Of a DNA stretch of 64,000 nucleotides, positions 53,487 through 62,875 are shown one piece after another; position 1 is the first letter of the stretch, and every line of letters starts with the position of its first letter. The stretch lies in contig JAPZTL010000002.1 of the NCBI GenBank assembly GCA_027532825.1, forward strand, positions 372,001-436,000, given 5' to 3'. A model generated the notes under the pieces. The model searched no databases, had not been told where the DNA came from, and saw only the letters and a list, made by a program, of their open reading frames with translations. A program made the translations under genes and the position numbers. The DNA is from Silanimonas sp021297925 (lineage in GTDB: Bacteria; Pseudomonadota; Gammaproteobacteria; Xanthomonadales; Xanthomonadaceae).

Positions 53487-54215
53487 TCAGGCCTTCTTCG
53501 CCGCGGCTTCCGAAGCCGCCTGCTGCCAGCGGGAATCCTCGCGCACCACGCGCGGCACGCCGACGCGAGGCTCGACGGACGTGACCGGCTCGTAGACCAC
53601 GCGCTGCTTCTCCGCGTCGTAGCGGACTTCGACATTGCCGATCAGCGGGAAATCCTTGCGGAACGGATGGCCGACGAAGCCGTAGTCGGTGAGGATGCGG
53701 CGCAGGTCCGGATGCCCTTCGAAGAGAATGCCGTAGAGGTCGAACGCCTCGCGCTCGAACCAGTTCAGGCCTTCCCAGACGCCGACCAGCGACGGGACCA
53801 CCGGGAGCGCGTTGTCCTGCGCGAAGGTGCGAAGACGGAGGCGCAGGTTGTGGCGGATCGACAGCAGATGCACCGACACGGCGAACCGGCGTTCCGGCCC
53901 CTGGCCCTTCGGACGGTTGTCCCAGGCGAAGCGACCCGGCCCGTCGAAGCCCTGCACGCCGCGCGAGAAGCCCTCGCTGCTGACGTCGGTGGTCTCCCAC
54001 TCCGCCTGGCCGTAGCCGAGGAAGTCGAGGCCCGCCAGATCGAGCGCTTGTTCGAAGTGGAAATCGGGCTCGTCGCGAAGGGCGCGAGCCACGTCCAGGA
54101 CGCAGGACGGCGCGACCTCGATGGTGGTCTCGCCATGGGCTTCGACGAGGGCGAGCAGGCGCTCGCCGAAGCGGGCGCGGAGACGTTCGGCGAGACGCGG
54201 CTTGGCTTCGGCCAT
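53487..54215 (-). CDS. nuoC: NADH-quinone oxidoreductase subunit C
   Basis: A 242-residue 30-kDa homologue. The signature is FEREAFDLYGILFEGHPDLRRI with YGFVGHPFRKDFPLIG after it. AGGA seven bases before the ATG at 54215 decides the start over an upstream ATG at 54233. The C-terminal tail is charged (WQQAASEAAAKKA). Confidence 0.95.
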   Translation of the reverse strand: MAEAKPRLAERLRARFGERLLALVEAHGETTIEVAPSCVLDVARALRDEPDFHFEQALDLAGLDFLGYGQAEWETTDVSSEGFSRGVQGFDGPGRFAWDNRPKGQGPERRFAVSVHLLSIRHNLRLRLRTFAQDNALPVVPSLVGVWEGLNWFEREAFDLYGILFEGHPDLRRILTDYGFVGHPFRKDFPLIGNVEVRYDAEKQRVVYEPVTSVEPRVGVPRVVREDSRWQQAASEAAAKKA

Positions 54216-54262
54216 GGTCGTTCCTGCGGGCATTCGGGGTCGTCGGTCCGGTCCGTCGGCGC

Positions 54263-54807
<545 letters not shown>

Positions 54808-54817
<10 letters not shown>

Positions 54818-55164
54818 TCGAGCGCTCCCTTCTTCCATTCGTAGATGAAAGCGAACACCAGGATGCCGAGGAAGCCGGCCATGGCCCACAGCGCGGGCTC
54901 GCCGATGTCGCGATAGACCATCGCCCACGGGAACACGAAGGCGATCTCGAGGTCGAAGACGATGAAGAGGATGGCGACGAGGTAGTAGCGCACGTCGAAG
55001 GGCATGCGCGCGTCCTCGAAGGCCTCGAAGCCGCACTCGTACGGAGAGAGCTTTTCGGCGTCGGGACGCTTCGGGCCGAGGAGCCATCCGGCGGCGAGGA
55101 GGACCACGCCCAGGCCGGTGGAGACGATCAGGAACAGCAGGATCGGCAGGTACTCGCCCAGCAT
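54808..55164 (-). CDS. nuoA: NADH-quinone oxidoreductase subunit A
   Basis: A 118-residue ND3 homologue with three hydrophobic helices. SPYECGFEAFEDARMPFDVRYY is the conserved loop containing the Cys that marks the active/deactive transition in mitochondria. The start at 55164 has GAGG six bases upstream. First nuo gene; it begins 78 nt after tRNA-Leu, so the tRNA and the operon may share transcripts. Confidence 0.96.
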
Positions 55165-55242
55165 GCAGGCCTCGGCTAGCGCCCCGGGGGCGCATTGCGG
55201 CCGCGCCCCGCCGGGGGGGCGCGATCCATTGCGTATCGGATG

Positions 55243-55327
55243 TGGTGCCCAAGGGGGGACTCGAACCCCCACGACTTACGTCGCTACCACCTCAAGGTAG
55301 TGCGTCTACCAATTCCGCCACCTGGGC
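55243..55327 (-). tRNA. tRNA-Leu (anticodon GAG)
   Basis: A complete 85-nt class II tRNA with encoded CCA. The acceptor is GCCCAGG/CTTGGGC-type pairing with one G-T pair, the D arm is GGCGGAATTGGTAGACGC as in bacterial tRNA-Leu, the anticodon loop TTGAGGT gives GAG, and a long variable arm follows. A TACAAT element (plus strand 55365-55370) about 38 nt upstream may be its -10, with no good -35; read-through from tpiA-secG is also possible. Confidence 0.95.
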
Positions 55328-55378
55328 TTTGAAACATGCTCCGTGCGACTCGCGGAGCAGCGAGATTGTATCAGGCCA

Positions 55379-55819
55379 TCAGCCGCCTGAACCGCCTTGC
55401 GGAGGATTTTGTGATCCCGTTGACGGGGCCGGCTCCGCCGGAGCGGGCGCCACCGGGGCAGCCTCGACGGGCGCCGACGGGGCGACGGGAGCGTCGGATG
55501 CCGGGGCGGCAGGAGCGGCCGGGGCATCGGCACCCGCCAACACGCCCACCGAGTCGGACTCGGACGGGAGCAAGCGGCCGCCATGGCGGCTCGCGTACCA
55601 CGCCATGCCGAGGCTCATCGAGAAGAACACGACGGCCAGCCACTTGGTCGATTTCGACAGAAAGTTGGCCGAACCCGACGCACCGAACACCGTGGCCGAG
55701 GCACCGGCGCCGAAGCCGCTGCCGGCCTGCGCACCCGCGCCGCGCTGCAGGAGGATCAGCACGATCATCGCGACGGCGACGAGGACGTAAATAACGGTGG
55801 CGAGGACGATCCAGTTCAT
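55379..55819 (-). CDS. secG: Preprotein translocase subunit SecG
   Basis: A 146-residue inner-membrane subunit of SecYEG. Two hydrophobic helices (WIVLATVIYVLVAVAMIVLI and WLAVVFFSMSLGMAWYA) flank the conserved LLQRGAGAQAGSGFG loop and FLSKSTKW. A long Ala/Pro-rich C-terminal tail (about 55 residues) is an extension beyond the minimal family. It starts 10 nt after tpiA, the standard tpiA-secG pair. Confidence 0.94.
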   Translation of the reverse strand: MNWIVLATVIYVLVAVAMIVLILLQRGAGAQAGSGFGAGASATVFGASGSANFLSKSTKWLAVVFFSMSLGMAWYASRHGGRLLPSESDSVGVLAGADAPAAPAAPASDAPVAPSAPVEAAPVAPAPAEPAPSTGSQNPPQGGSGG

Positions 55820-55829
55820 GGCTTTCTTT

Positions 55830-56582
55830 TCACCGCGCCGCCGAAGCGACGATGGCGAGGAAGTCGGTGGCGACGAGCGAAGCGCCGCCGATGAGCCCGC
55901 CATCGACGTCGGGCTGCGAGAACAGCTCCGCGGCGTTGGCGGCCTTGACGCTGCCGCCGTAGAGGATCGGCAGCGAGTCCGCGATTGTAGCATCGTGCGC
56001 GCGGAGTTCGCTACGCAGGAACGCGTGGACCGCCTGCGCCTGCGCGGGCGTGGCGGTCCGGCCCGTGCCGATGGCCCACACCGGCTCGTACGCGAGCACG
56101 GCGCCGCGGAAGGCCTCGATGCCGCCCCGCTTCAACACGGCGGCGATCTGGCCGCTCAGCGCCCACTCGGTCTGGCCCGCCTCGCGCTGGTGCAGGCTCT
56201 CACCGACGCAGAGGACCGGCACGAGGCCGGCGCGACGGGCGGCGAGAAGTTTCTCCGCGACGAGGTCGCTGGACTCCTCGTGGTATTCGCGCCGCTCCGA
56301 ATGGCCCACGAGGACGTGGGTCGCGCCGACGTCGCGGAGCATGGCGCCGGAGACCTCGCCGGTGTAAGCGCCGGCGTCGTGCAGGTCGACGTCCTGCGCG
56401 CCGAAGGCGATGCCGCGGCCGGCGTAGCGCTCCACGAGGCCGCCGAGGTAGGGGATCGGCGGAAGGACCAGCACCTCGACCCCCGGCGGCGGCGGGCTGC
56501 CGCTCACGGCATCGAGCAGGGCCTGCGCGCTGGCGCGCGTGCCGTTGAGCTTCCAGTTGCCGGCGACGATGCGCGGACGCAT
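55830..56582 (-). CDS. tpiA: Triose-phosphate isomerase
   Basis: A 250-residue TIM barrel interconverting dihydroxyacetone phosphate and glyceraldehyde 3-phosphate. Active-site elements are GNWKLNG (Asn, Lys), GHSERR (electrophilic His) and YEPVWAIGTGR (catalytic Glu and loop 6), with LYGGSVKA for phosphate binding. GAGGAG lies seven bases before the ATG. It is divergent from the SDR gene. Confidence 0.97.
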   Translation of the reverse strand: MRPRIVAGNWKLNGTRASAQALLDAVSGSPPPPGVEVLVLPPIPYLGGLVERYAGRGIAFGAQDVDLHDAGAYTGEVSGAMLRDVGATHVLVGHSERREYHEESSDLVAEKLLAARRAGLVPVLCVGESLHQREAGQTEWALSGQIAAVLKRGGIEAFRGAVLAYEPVWAIGTGRTATPAQAQAVHAFLRSELRAHDATIADSLPILYGGSVKAANAAELFSQPDVDGGLIGGASLVATDFLAIVASAAR

Positions 56583-56647
56583 GCCTTGCTCCTCGGGGGT
56601 CGGGCACGGAAGGATACCAGTCCGACCCCGACACCCCGAAGCCCGAC

Positions 56648-57451
56648 ATGCCCCTCCGCCACGACCGCCACGCCCTCGTCACCGGTGCCTCCAGCGGCAT
56701 CGGGGCGGCCATCGCCCGCGAGTACGCCTCCCGCGGCGTGCCGACGATCCTGGTCGCCCGCCGCCGCGAGCGGCTCGAGGCGCTGGCCCGCGACCTCTCC
56801 GCGGGCGCCCCCAGCATCGCGATCGCCGAAGACCTGGCCGACCCCGGCGCCCCTGCCCGCCTGCACGCCACGCTCGCCGAGCGCGGCCTCCGCGTCGGCA
56901 TCCTCGTCAACAACGCCGGCTACGGCGTGCCCGGGCGCTACCTGTCCTCGGACTGGAAGGTCCATGCGGACTTCCTGCAGGTCATGCAGACCGCGGTCGC
57001 CGAACTGACCTGGCGCTTCCTTCCCGCGATGGAGGCCGACGGCTGGGGCCGCATCCTCAACGTGGCATCGCTGGCAGGGCTGGTGCCCTCCTCGGCCGGC
57101 CACACGCTCTACGGCGCGAACAAGGCCTGGCTGATCCGATTCTCCGAAGCGCTGGCGCTGGAGATGGTGCCGAAAGGCGTGCACGTCACCGCCTTGTGCC
57201 CGGGCTTCACCTACAGCGAGTTCCACGACGTCAACGGCATGCGCGAGAAGGTCTCGCGCCTTCCGAAGGCCCTGTGGCTCGACAGCGCGGCCGTGGCCCG
57301 CATCGGCGTCGAGGCCTGCGAGGCCGGCCGGATGCGGGTCGTGAGCGGTGGCGCGAACCGGGCGATCGCCGCGCTGTCGAAGTACCTGCCCGAGCCGCTG
57401 GCCCGCGCGCTCGTCGCCGGCAAGGCGAAGGACTTCCGCGACGAGGGCTGA
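56648..57451 (+). CDS. Short-chain dehydrogenase/reductase
   Basis: A 267-residue classical SDR. The Rossmann motif is TGASSGIG (12-19) with a basic Arg cluster after strand 2 (ARRRERLE) that suggests NADP(H). NNAG is at 88-91, and the catalytic set includes Ser141, Tyr155 and Lys159 (SLAGLV..YGANK). The substrate is not identifiable. It is a lone gene, divergent from tpiA and convergent with the oxygenase gene. Confidence 0.88.
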   Translation: MPLRHDRHALVTGASSGIGAAIAREYASRGVPTILVARRRERLEALARDLSAGAPSIAIAEDLADPGAPARLHATLAERGLRVGILVNNAGYGVPGRYLSSDWKVHADFLQVMQTAVAELTWRFLPAMEADGWGRILNVASLAGLVPSSAGHTLYGANKAWLIRFSEALALEMVPKGVHVTALCPGFTYSEFHDVNGMREKVSRLPKALWLDSAAVARIGVEACEAGRMRVVSGGANRAIAALSKYLPEPLARALVAGKAKDFRDEG

Positions 57452-57464
57452 GCCCGGGGACGAA

Positions 57465-57487
57465 ACGCCCCGCACGAGGCGGGGCGT
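57465..57487. terminator. Hairpin between convergent SDR and oxygenase genes
   Basis: A perfect 9-bp GC-rich stem, ACGCCCCGC (57465-57473) with GCGGGGCGT (57479-57487), has a 5-nt loop. On the minus strand it is followed by TTT only, and on the plus strand there is no T run, so it is a weak terminator candidate. Confidence 0.5.
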
Positions 57488-57508
57488 CGGCCGCCGGAAG
57501 CGAAGGGA

Positions 57509-58456
57509 TCAGGCGAGCTTGATCTCGCGCAGCCGCTCCATGAGGTACCCGTGGGACGTGATCGGCTGCGGGTAGCGATTGGGGTTGTCCGGCGTGATGC
57601 AGCCCGGCAGCGTCTCGATCAGGAAATCCGGGTTCGGGTGCAGGAAGAAGGGGGTCGAGTAGCGCGGCTGCCGCGCGGCATCGCCCGGCGGATTCACCAC
57701 CCGGTGCGTGGTCGACGGGTACACGTGGTTGGTGAGGCGCTGCAGCATGTCGCCGATGTTCACGACGATGGTGTCGGCGTCGGCCGTGAACGGCACCCAC
57801 TCGCCCTTGCGGGAGAGCACTTCGAGGCCGGCGGCGCTGGCGCCCACCAGCAGGGTGATCAGGTTGATGTCCTCGTGCGCGCCGGCGCGGACGTTCGGGA
57901 TGTCCGGCGCGGTGATTGGCGGGTAGTGGATGGGCCGCAGGATGCTGTTGCCCACCTGGGTCTTGTCGGCGAAGAACTGCTCCGGCAAGCCGATGTGGAG
58001 GGCCAGCGCCGACAGGACGCGCGAGCCGAGCGCGTCGAGCGCGGTGTAGAGGCCATAGGCGACCTCCCGGAACTCCGGGATCTCGGCCGGCCACAGGTTC
58101 GGCGGCATGGCCTCGGCCTGCGGCGCAGCGCGATCGATCTCGCGGCCGACGTGCCAGAACTCCTTCAGGTCGTGGTGCTGGGCGCCCTTGGCGGTTTCGA
58201 TGCCGAAGGGCGTGTAGCCGCGGGCGCCGCCGCCGCCAGGGACGTGGTAGCGGCGCTTGACCTCGTCGGGAAGCGCGAAGAAACGCTGGAACACGTCGTA
58301 AGCGCGATCGATCTGTGCCTGCGGGATGCCGTGGTTGCGGATGCCGGCGAAGCCCCATTCGCGGTAGGCGGTGCCGAGCTCGGCGACGAAGGCCTCGCGG
58401 TCGCCGCTGCTGGACGGCTCGGTGAAGCGCTGGATGTCGAGGGTGGGGATGGCCAT
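57509..58456 (-). CDS. Fe(II)/2-oxoglutarate-type oxygenase, isopenicillin N synthase-like family
   Basis: A 315-residue double-stranded beta-helix oxygenase. The iron triad is His194-x-Asp196 (AHEDINLITLL) and His251 (PSTTHRVVNP), and the cosubstrate-binding Arg265-x-Ser267 is in RQPRYSTPFF. The N-terminal DIOX_N segment (WGFAGIRNHGIPQAQIDRAY) is typical. The RxS motif favours 2-oxoglutarate dependence; the substrate is unknown and no biosynthetic cluster surrounds it. The ATG at 58456 begins the conserved MAIPTLDIQRF. Confidence 0.87.
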   Translation of the reverse strand: MAIPTLDIQRFTEPSSSGDREAFVAELGTAYREWGFAGIRNHGIPQAQIDRAYDVFQRFFALPDEVKRRYHVPGGGGARGYTPFGIETAKGAQHHDLKEFWHVGREIDRAAPQAEAMPPNLWPAEIPEFREVAYGLYTALDALGSRVLSALALHIGLPEQFFADKTQVGNSILRPIHYPPITAPDIPNVRAGAHEDINLITLLVGASAAGLEVLSRKGEWVPFTADADTIVVNIGDMLQRLTNHVYPSTTHRVVNPPGDAARQPRYSTPFFLHPNPDFLIETLPGCITPDNPNRYPQPITSHGYLMERLREIKLA

Positions 58457-58529
58457 GTCGCGGGCTCGGATCAAGGAGGACAAAGGGGACGCCGCATGCC
58501 CGGCGCGGAGGCGATGCGCACGGGGCGGA

Positions 58530-59882
58530 TCAGGCGGCCGCCTTCACCGCGGCCGCGAGCGTGTCCAGCACGGATTGCACGAGGCCGGGCTCGTCGGCCT
58601 CGACGGTCACGCGGACCACCGGCTCGGTGCCGGAGGGGCGGAGAAACGCCCGCCCGCGCCCGGCGACCGCCGCCTGCGCCTCGGCCAGCGCCGTTTTCAC
58701 GCTCTCGGCCTCCGCGGGGCGGGCCCCGGCGGCGACACGGACGTTGACGGTCTGTTGCGGGACCTTCGCGAGGCCGGACAGGGCATCGCGGAGGGTCCAT
58801 CCGCGGCGGCGCAAGGTCTCGAGAACCTGCAGCGCGCTGACGATGCCGTCGCCGGAACTGACCCGGTCGAGGCACAGCAGGTGGCCCGAGGTCTCGCCAC
58901 CGAGCACGGCGTCATGCTCGAGCAGCGCCTGGTGCACGTAACGATCGCCGACCTTCGTGCGCAGGAACGGCACGCCGAGGCGAGCCAGCGCCTGCTCGAG
59001 GCCGAAATTGGTCATCAGGGTGCCGACCACCGGGCCTTTGAGCCGGCCGGATTCCTGCCAGTCGCGGGCGAGGACGTAGAGCAGGTCGTCGCCGTCGCGG
59101 ACGACACCATCCGCATCGACGAACAGCACCCGGTCGCCATCGCCGTCGAAGGCGATGCCCAACTCGGCGCCGGTCTCGCGGACGCGCGCGGCCAGCGCCC
59201 CGGGATGCGTCGACCCGAAGCCGTCGTTGATGTTGAGTCCATTGGGCTCGACGCCGATGGCGTCGACACGGGCGCCCAGCTCGCGGAACACGAGGGGGCC
59301 GAGCTGGTAGGTGGCGCCGTGGGCGCAGTCGACCACGAGGCGCATGCCGCCCAAGTCGAAGTGACGCGGGACCGACCCCTTGCAGGCCTCGACGTAGCGG
59401 GCGACGGCGTCACGGGTCCGCACCGCCTTGCCGAGCTGCTCGGAAGGCACGGTGCGGAACGGCTCGTCCAGCGCCGCCTCGATGGCGAGCTCGGTGGCAT
59501 CGTCGAGCTTCTCGCCTTCCGACGAGAAGAACTTGATGCCATTGTCGTGGTGCGGGTTGTGCGAGGCGCTGATGACGATGCCACCGTCGGCCCGCAGCGA
59601 ACGCGTCAGGTGGGAGACGGCGGGCGTGGGCATCGGCCCCATCAGCTGGACATCGACGCCGGCGGCGACCAGCCCCGCCTCGAGCGCGGCCTCGAACATG
59701 TAGTTCGAGATCCGCGTGTCCTTGCCGATGACCACCATCGGCTTTCGCCACTCGCCACCGCGGGCCGCGCGCAGCGCGTGCCCGTAGGCATTGCCGAGGC
59801 GGAGCACGAAATCCGCAGAGATCACGCCCTCTCCGACGCGGCCGCGGATGCCGTCGGTGCCGAAGTAGCGACGCACCGGCAC
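58530..59882 (-). CDS. glmM: Phosphoglucosamine mutase
   Basis: A 450-residue alpha-D-phosphohexomutase making glucosamine 1-phosphate for peptidoglycan and LPS precursors. The N-terminus RRYFGTDGIRGRVGE, the phosphoserine loop ISASHNP with Ser107, the metal loop AFDGDGDRVLFVD and the C-terminal phosphate loop RPSGTEPVVRVTVE are all present. One base separates it from accD. Confidence 0.95.
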   Translation of the reverse strand: MPVRRYFGTDGIRGRVGEGVISADFVLRLGNAYGHALRAARGGEWRKPMVVIGKDTRISNYMFEAALEAGLVAAGVDVQLMGPMPTPAVSHLTRSLRADGGIVISASHNPHHDNGIKFFSSEGEKLDDATELAIEAALDEPFRTVPSEQLGKAVRTRDAVARYVEACKGSVPRHFDLGGMRLVVDCAHGATYQLGPLVFRELGARVDAIGVEPNGLNINDGFGSTHPGALAARVRETGAELGIAFDGDGDRVLFVDADGVVRDGDDLLYVLARDWQESGRLKGPVVGTLMTNFGLEQALARLGVPFLRTKVGDRYVHQALLEHDAVLGGETSGHLLCLDRVSSGDGIVSALQVLETLRRRGWTLRDALSGLAKVPQQTVNVRVAAGARPAEAESVKTALAEAQAAVAGRGRAFLRPSGTEPVVRVTVEADEPGLVQSVLDTLAAAVKAAA

Positions 59883-59883
59883 G

Positions 59884-60756
59884 TCAGGCCGCCTCGGAGG
59901 GCGCCGGGTGACGACCCATCAGCGCCACCAGCGCCGCGACCTTGGCGCGCATGTGGCGGCGGTCGACGATGGCGTCGACGGTGCCGTGCTCCATCAGGAA
60001 CTCGGAGCGCTGGAAGCCCTCGGGGAGTTTCTCGCGGACGGTCTGCTCGATCACGCGCGGGCCGGCGAAACCGATCAGGGCCTTCGGCTCCGCGAGGTTG
60101 ACGTCGCCGAGCATGCCGAGCGATGCGGAGACGCCGCCCGTAGTGGGGTGCGTCAGCACCGAGATGTAGGGCACGCCGGCCTTGCGCATCCGCGCGATCG
60201 CCGCCGAGGTCTTGGCCATCTGCATCAGCGAGAACAGGCCTTCCTGCATGCGCGCGCCGCCAGTGGCGGAGAAGCACACGAGGGCGCTGCGGTCCGCCAG
60301 CGCGCGCTCCGCCGCGAGGGCGAAGCGTTCGCCGACGACCGACCCCATCGAACCCCCCATGAAGCGGAACTCGAAGGCGGCGACGCAGATCGGCAGGCCG
60401 ACCAGACGGCCGGCGCCCGCGATCAGCGCGTCCTTCTCGCCGGTGGCCTTCTGCGTCGACTTGATGCGGTCGGCGTACTTCTTCTGGTCGCGGAACCTGA
60501 GCGCGTCAACCGGCTCGAGGTGGGCGCCGATCTCCTCGTACTTGCCGTCGTCGAAGAAATGGACGAGGCGCTCCCTCGCGCCGATCGGCATGTGGTGCTC
60601 GCACTTCGGGCACACGTGCTGGTGCTGGTCCACCTCCGGCGCGTAGAGGGCCGCGCCGCAGTTGTCGCATTTCTCCCAAAGGCCTTCCGGCACGCCGCGC
60701 TTGTTGCCGCCTTGGGTGCGGATGCCGCCAAGTTTCAGCTTGTTCAACCAGCTCAT
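59884..60756 (-). CDS. accD: Acetyl-CoA carboxylase carboxyltransferase beta subunit
   Basis: A 290-residue subunit that transfers carboxyl from biotin to acetyl-CoA in fatty-acid synthesis. The N-terminal zinc ribbon is Cys30-x2-Cys33-x15-Cys49-x2-Cys52, and the crotonase-like domain has GGARMQEGLFSLMQMAKTSAA and GGVSASLGMLGDV. It follows trpA by 92 nt, the common trpBA-accD order; accA is not in the window. Confidence 0.97.
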   Translation of the reverse strand: MSWLNKLKLGGIRTQGGNKRGVPEGLWEKCDNCGAALYAPEVDQHQHVCPKCEHHMPIGARERLVHFFDDGKYEEIGAHLEPVDALRFRDQKKYADRIKSTQKATGEKDALIAGAGRLVGLPICVAAFEFRFMGGSMGSVVGERFALAAERALADRSALVCFSATGGARMQEGLFSLMQMAKTSAAIARMRKAGVPYISVLTHPTTGGVSASLGMLGDVNLAEPKALIGFAGPRVIEQTVREKLPEGFQRSEFLMEHGTVDAIVDRRHMRAKVAALVALMGRHPAPSEAA

Positions 60757-60848
60757 GGAGGGCTCGGATGGTTCGGGGCCGCTAGTCTAGCGCGGCGGCC
60801 CGCCGGCGCCGCAGGCCCCCCGCGGGCGGGGACAGGCCGCGCGCCCGT

Positions 60849-61649
60849 TCAGGCGTCGAGGCCGGCCCGGATCGGCTGCAGGAAGGCGCGGGCGGTCGCG
60901 ACCGGATCGGCCGCGTCGGCCAGCGCCTGCACCAGCGCACTGCCGACGATGACGCCATCACCGTGGGCCGCGAGCGACTTGGCCGACGCCGCGTCCTTGA
61001 TGCCGAAGCCGATCAGCACCGGCACCGGGCTGTGCGCGCGCACGACGGCGGCCTTGGCCGCCACGTCGCCGGTGTCGAGCTTCGACGCGCCGGTCACGCC
61101 CGCGAAGCTGACGTAGTACAGATAGCCCTGCGCGTGGGTGCGCAGCGGGCCCAAACGGGCCTCGGTCGTGGTCGGCGCGACGAGGGCGATCAGGTGCAGG
61201 CCGCGGGCGGTGAACACCTCGCGCACCGGGTCGGCTTCCTCGGGCGGCAGGTCGACCAGCAGCACGCCGTCGACGCCAGCCGCCGCGGCTTCGTCGGCGA
61301 AGCGCTCGACGCCGCGCATCTCGATCGGATTCAGGTAACCCATCAGCACGACCGGCGTGGTGGCGTCCGAGGCGCGGAAGGCGCGTACGGCCTCGAGCAC
61401 GAACGTGAGCCCGACCTTGCGCTCGATGGCGCGCTCGGAGCTCTTCTGGATGACCGGGCCATCGGCCATCGGGTCGGAGAACGGCACGCCGAGTTCGATC
61501 AGGTCGGCACCGCCCTCGACGAGGGCGTGCATGACCGGCACGGTGGCCTCGCGCGACGGGTCGCCGGCGGTGACGAAGGGCACGAGGGCCTTGCGGCCCG
61601 TGGAAGCCAGCGCGGCGAGGCGCGCATCGATGCGGTTCACGGCGCTCAC
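60849..61649 (-). CDS. trpA: Tryptophan synthase alpha subunit
   Basis: A 266-residue TIM barrel that cleaves indole-3-glycerol phosphate. LIELGVPFSDPMADGPVIQ holds the catalytic Glu and Asp, and GFGIKDAASA the phosphate-binding loop. The GTG at 61649 overlaps the trpB stop (GTGA), which is the usual coupling for the two subunits; a second GTG at 61640 is less likely. Upstream in-frame sequence is antisense-like. Confidence 0.95.
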   Translation of the reverse strand: MSAVNRIDARLAALASTGRKALVPFVTAGDPSREATVPVMHALVEGGADLIELGVPFSDPMADGPVIQKSSERAIERKVGLTFVLEAVRAFRASDATTPVVLMGYLNPIEMRGVERFADEAAAAGVDGVLLVDLPPEEADPVREVFTARGLHLIALVAPTTTEARLGPLRTHAQGYLYYVSFAGVTGASKLDTGDVAAKAAVVRAHSPVPVLIGFGIKDAASAKSLAAHGDGVIVGSALVQALADAADPVATARAFLQPIRAGLDA

Positions 61650-62875
61650 AGCGAGATCCCCTCGCGGCGGGCGATGGTGAAGATGTCCTTGTCGCCGCGG
61701 CCCGACAGGTTCACCAGCACGCGCTGGTCCTTGCGCATCGTGCGCGCGAGCTTCATCGCCTGCGCGATGGCGTGGCTGCTTTCCAGCGCGGCGAGGATGC
61801 CTTCGGTGCGGGCCAGCAGGTGGAAGGCCTCCATGCACTCGTCGTCGGTAACGCCGACGTACTGCGCACGGCCGGTGTCCTTGAGGAAGGCGTGTTCGGG
61901 GCCGACGCCCGGGTAGTCGAGGCCGGCAGAGATCGAGTGCGTCTCGGTGATCTGGCCGTCGTCGTCGCAGATCAGGTAGGTGCGGTTGCCGTGCAGCACG
62001 CCCGGGCGGCCGGCGACCAGCGAGGCCGCGTGCCGACCCGTGGCGACACCATCGCCCGCGGCTTCGGCACCGACGAGCGCGACCTCACGGTCGTTGAGGA
62101 AGGCATGGAACATGCCGATCGCATTGCTGCCGCCGCCGACGCAGGCCACGACGGCGTCCGGCAGGGTGCCGTACTCGGCCAGCATCTGCGCGCGCGATTC
62201 CCTGCCCACGACGGCATTGAAGTCGCGCACGAGGGTCGGGTACGGGTGCGGACCGGCGACGGTGCCGATGATGTAGAAGGTGTCGTGCACGTTGGTGACC
62301 CAGTCGCGCAGCGCTTCGTTCAGCGCGTCCTTCAGGGTCTTGCTTCCGCTCTCGACGGGCACCACGGTGGCGCCGAGCAGCTTCATGCGGAACACGTTCG
62401 GCGCTTGCCGCTCGACGTCGGTGGCGCCCATGTAGACGACGCACTCGAGGCCAAGGCGCGCGGCCACCGTGGCCGAGGCCACGCCGTGCTGGCCAGCGCC
62501 GGTCTCCGCGATGATGCGGGTCTTGCCCATCCGCTTGGCGAGCATCGCCTGGCCGATGGTGTTGTTGATCTTGTGCGCGCCGGTGTGGTTCAGGTCTTCG
62601 CGCTTGAGCAGGATCTGCGCGCCGCCGACCTTCGCCGAGAGCCGGGCCGCGTGATAGATCGGGCTTGGGCGGCCGACGTAGTGCTTGTAGTCCTCGGCCA
62701 GTTCGGCCTGAAACGCGGGATCGGACTGCGCGACGCGGTAGGCCTCGGCCAACTCGGCCAAGGGCTGCATCAGGGTTTCCGCGACGAAGCTGCCGCCGTA
62801 AGGGCCGAAATGCCCGCGGGCGTCCGGGTACTGGTGGAAATCGTCAACGGACGGGGGGATCTGCGATGAAGCCAT
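61646..62875 (-). CDS. trpB: Tryptophan synthase beta subunit
   Basis: A 409-residue PLP enzyme joining indole and serine. The PLP lysine is in NHTGAHKINNTIGQAML, the Glu of AETGAGQHGVASA is catalytic, and GGGSNAIGMFH binds the cofactor phosphate. The ATG at 62875 gives MASSQIPPSVDDFHQYP; no alternative start exists before the conserved FGPYGGSFVAETL, so its first 32 bases lie inside the end of trpF. Confidence 0.96.
   Translation of the reverse strand: MASSQIPPSVDDFHQYPDARGHFGPYGGSFVAETLMQPLAELAEAYRVAQSDPAFQAELAEDYKHYVGRPSPIYHAARLSAKVGGAQILLKREDLNHTGAHKINNTIGQAMLAKRMGKTRIIAETGAGQHGVASATVAARLGLECVVYMGATDVERQAPNVFRMKLLGATVVPVESGSKTLKDALNEALRDWVTNVHDTFYIIGTVAGPHPYPTLVRDFNAVVGRESRAQMLAEYGTLPDAVVACVGGGSNAIGMFHAFLNDREVALVGAEAAGDGVATGRHAASLVAGRPGVLHGNRTYLICDDDGQITETHSISAGLDYPGVGPEHAFLKDTGRAQYVGVTDDECMEAFHLLARTEGILAALESSHAIAQAMKLARTMRKDQRVLVNLSGRGDKDIFTIARREGISL

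Noticed and set aside
55339..55359. Hairpin GCTCCG/CGGAGC between secG and tRNA-Leu as a terminator
   Set aside because: Only six base pairs with a nine-base loop and no T tract; it may be chance in GC-rich DNA.
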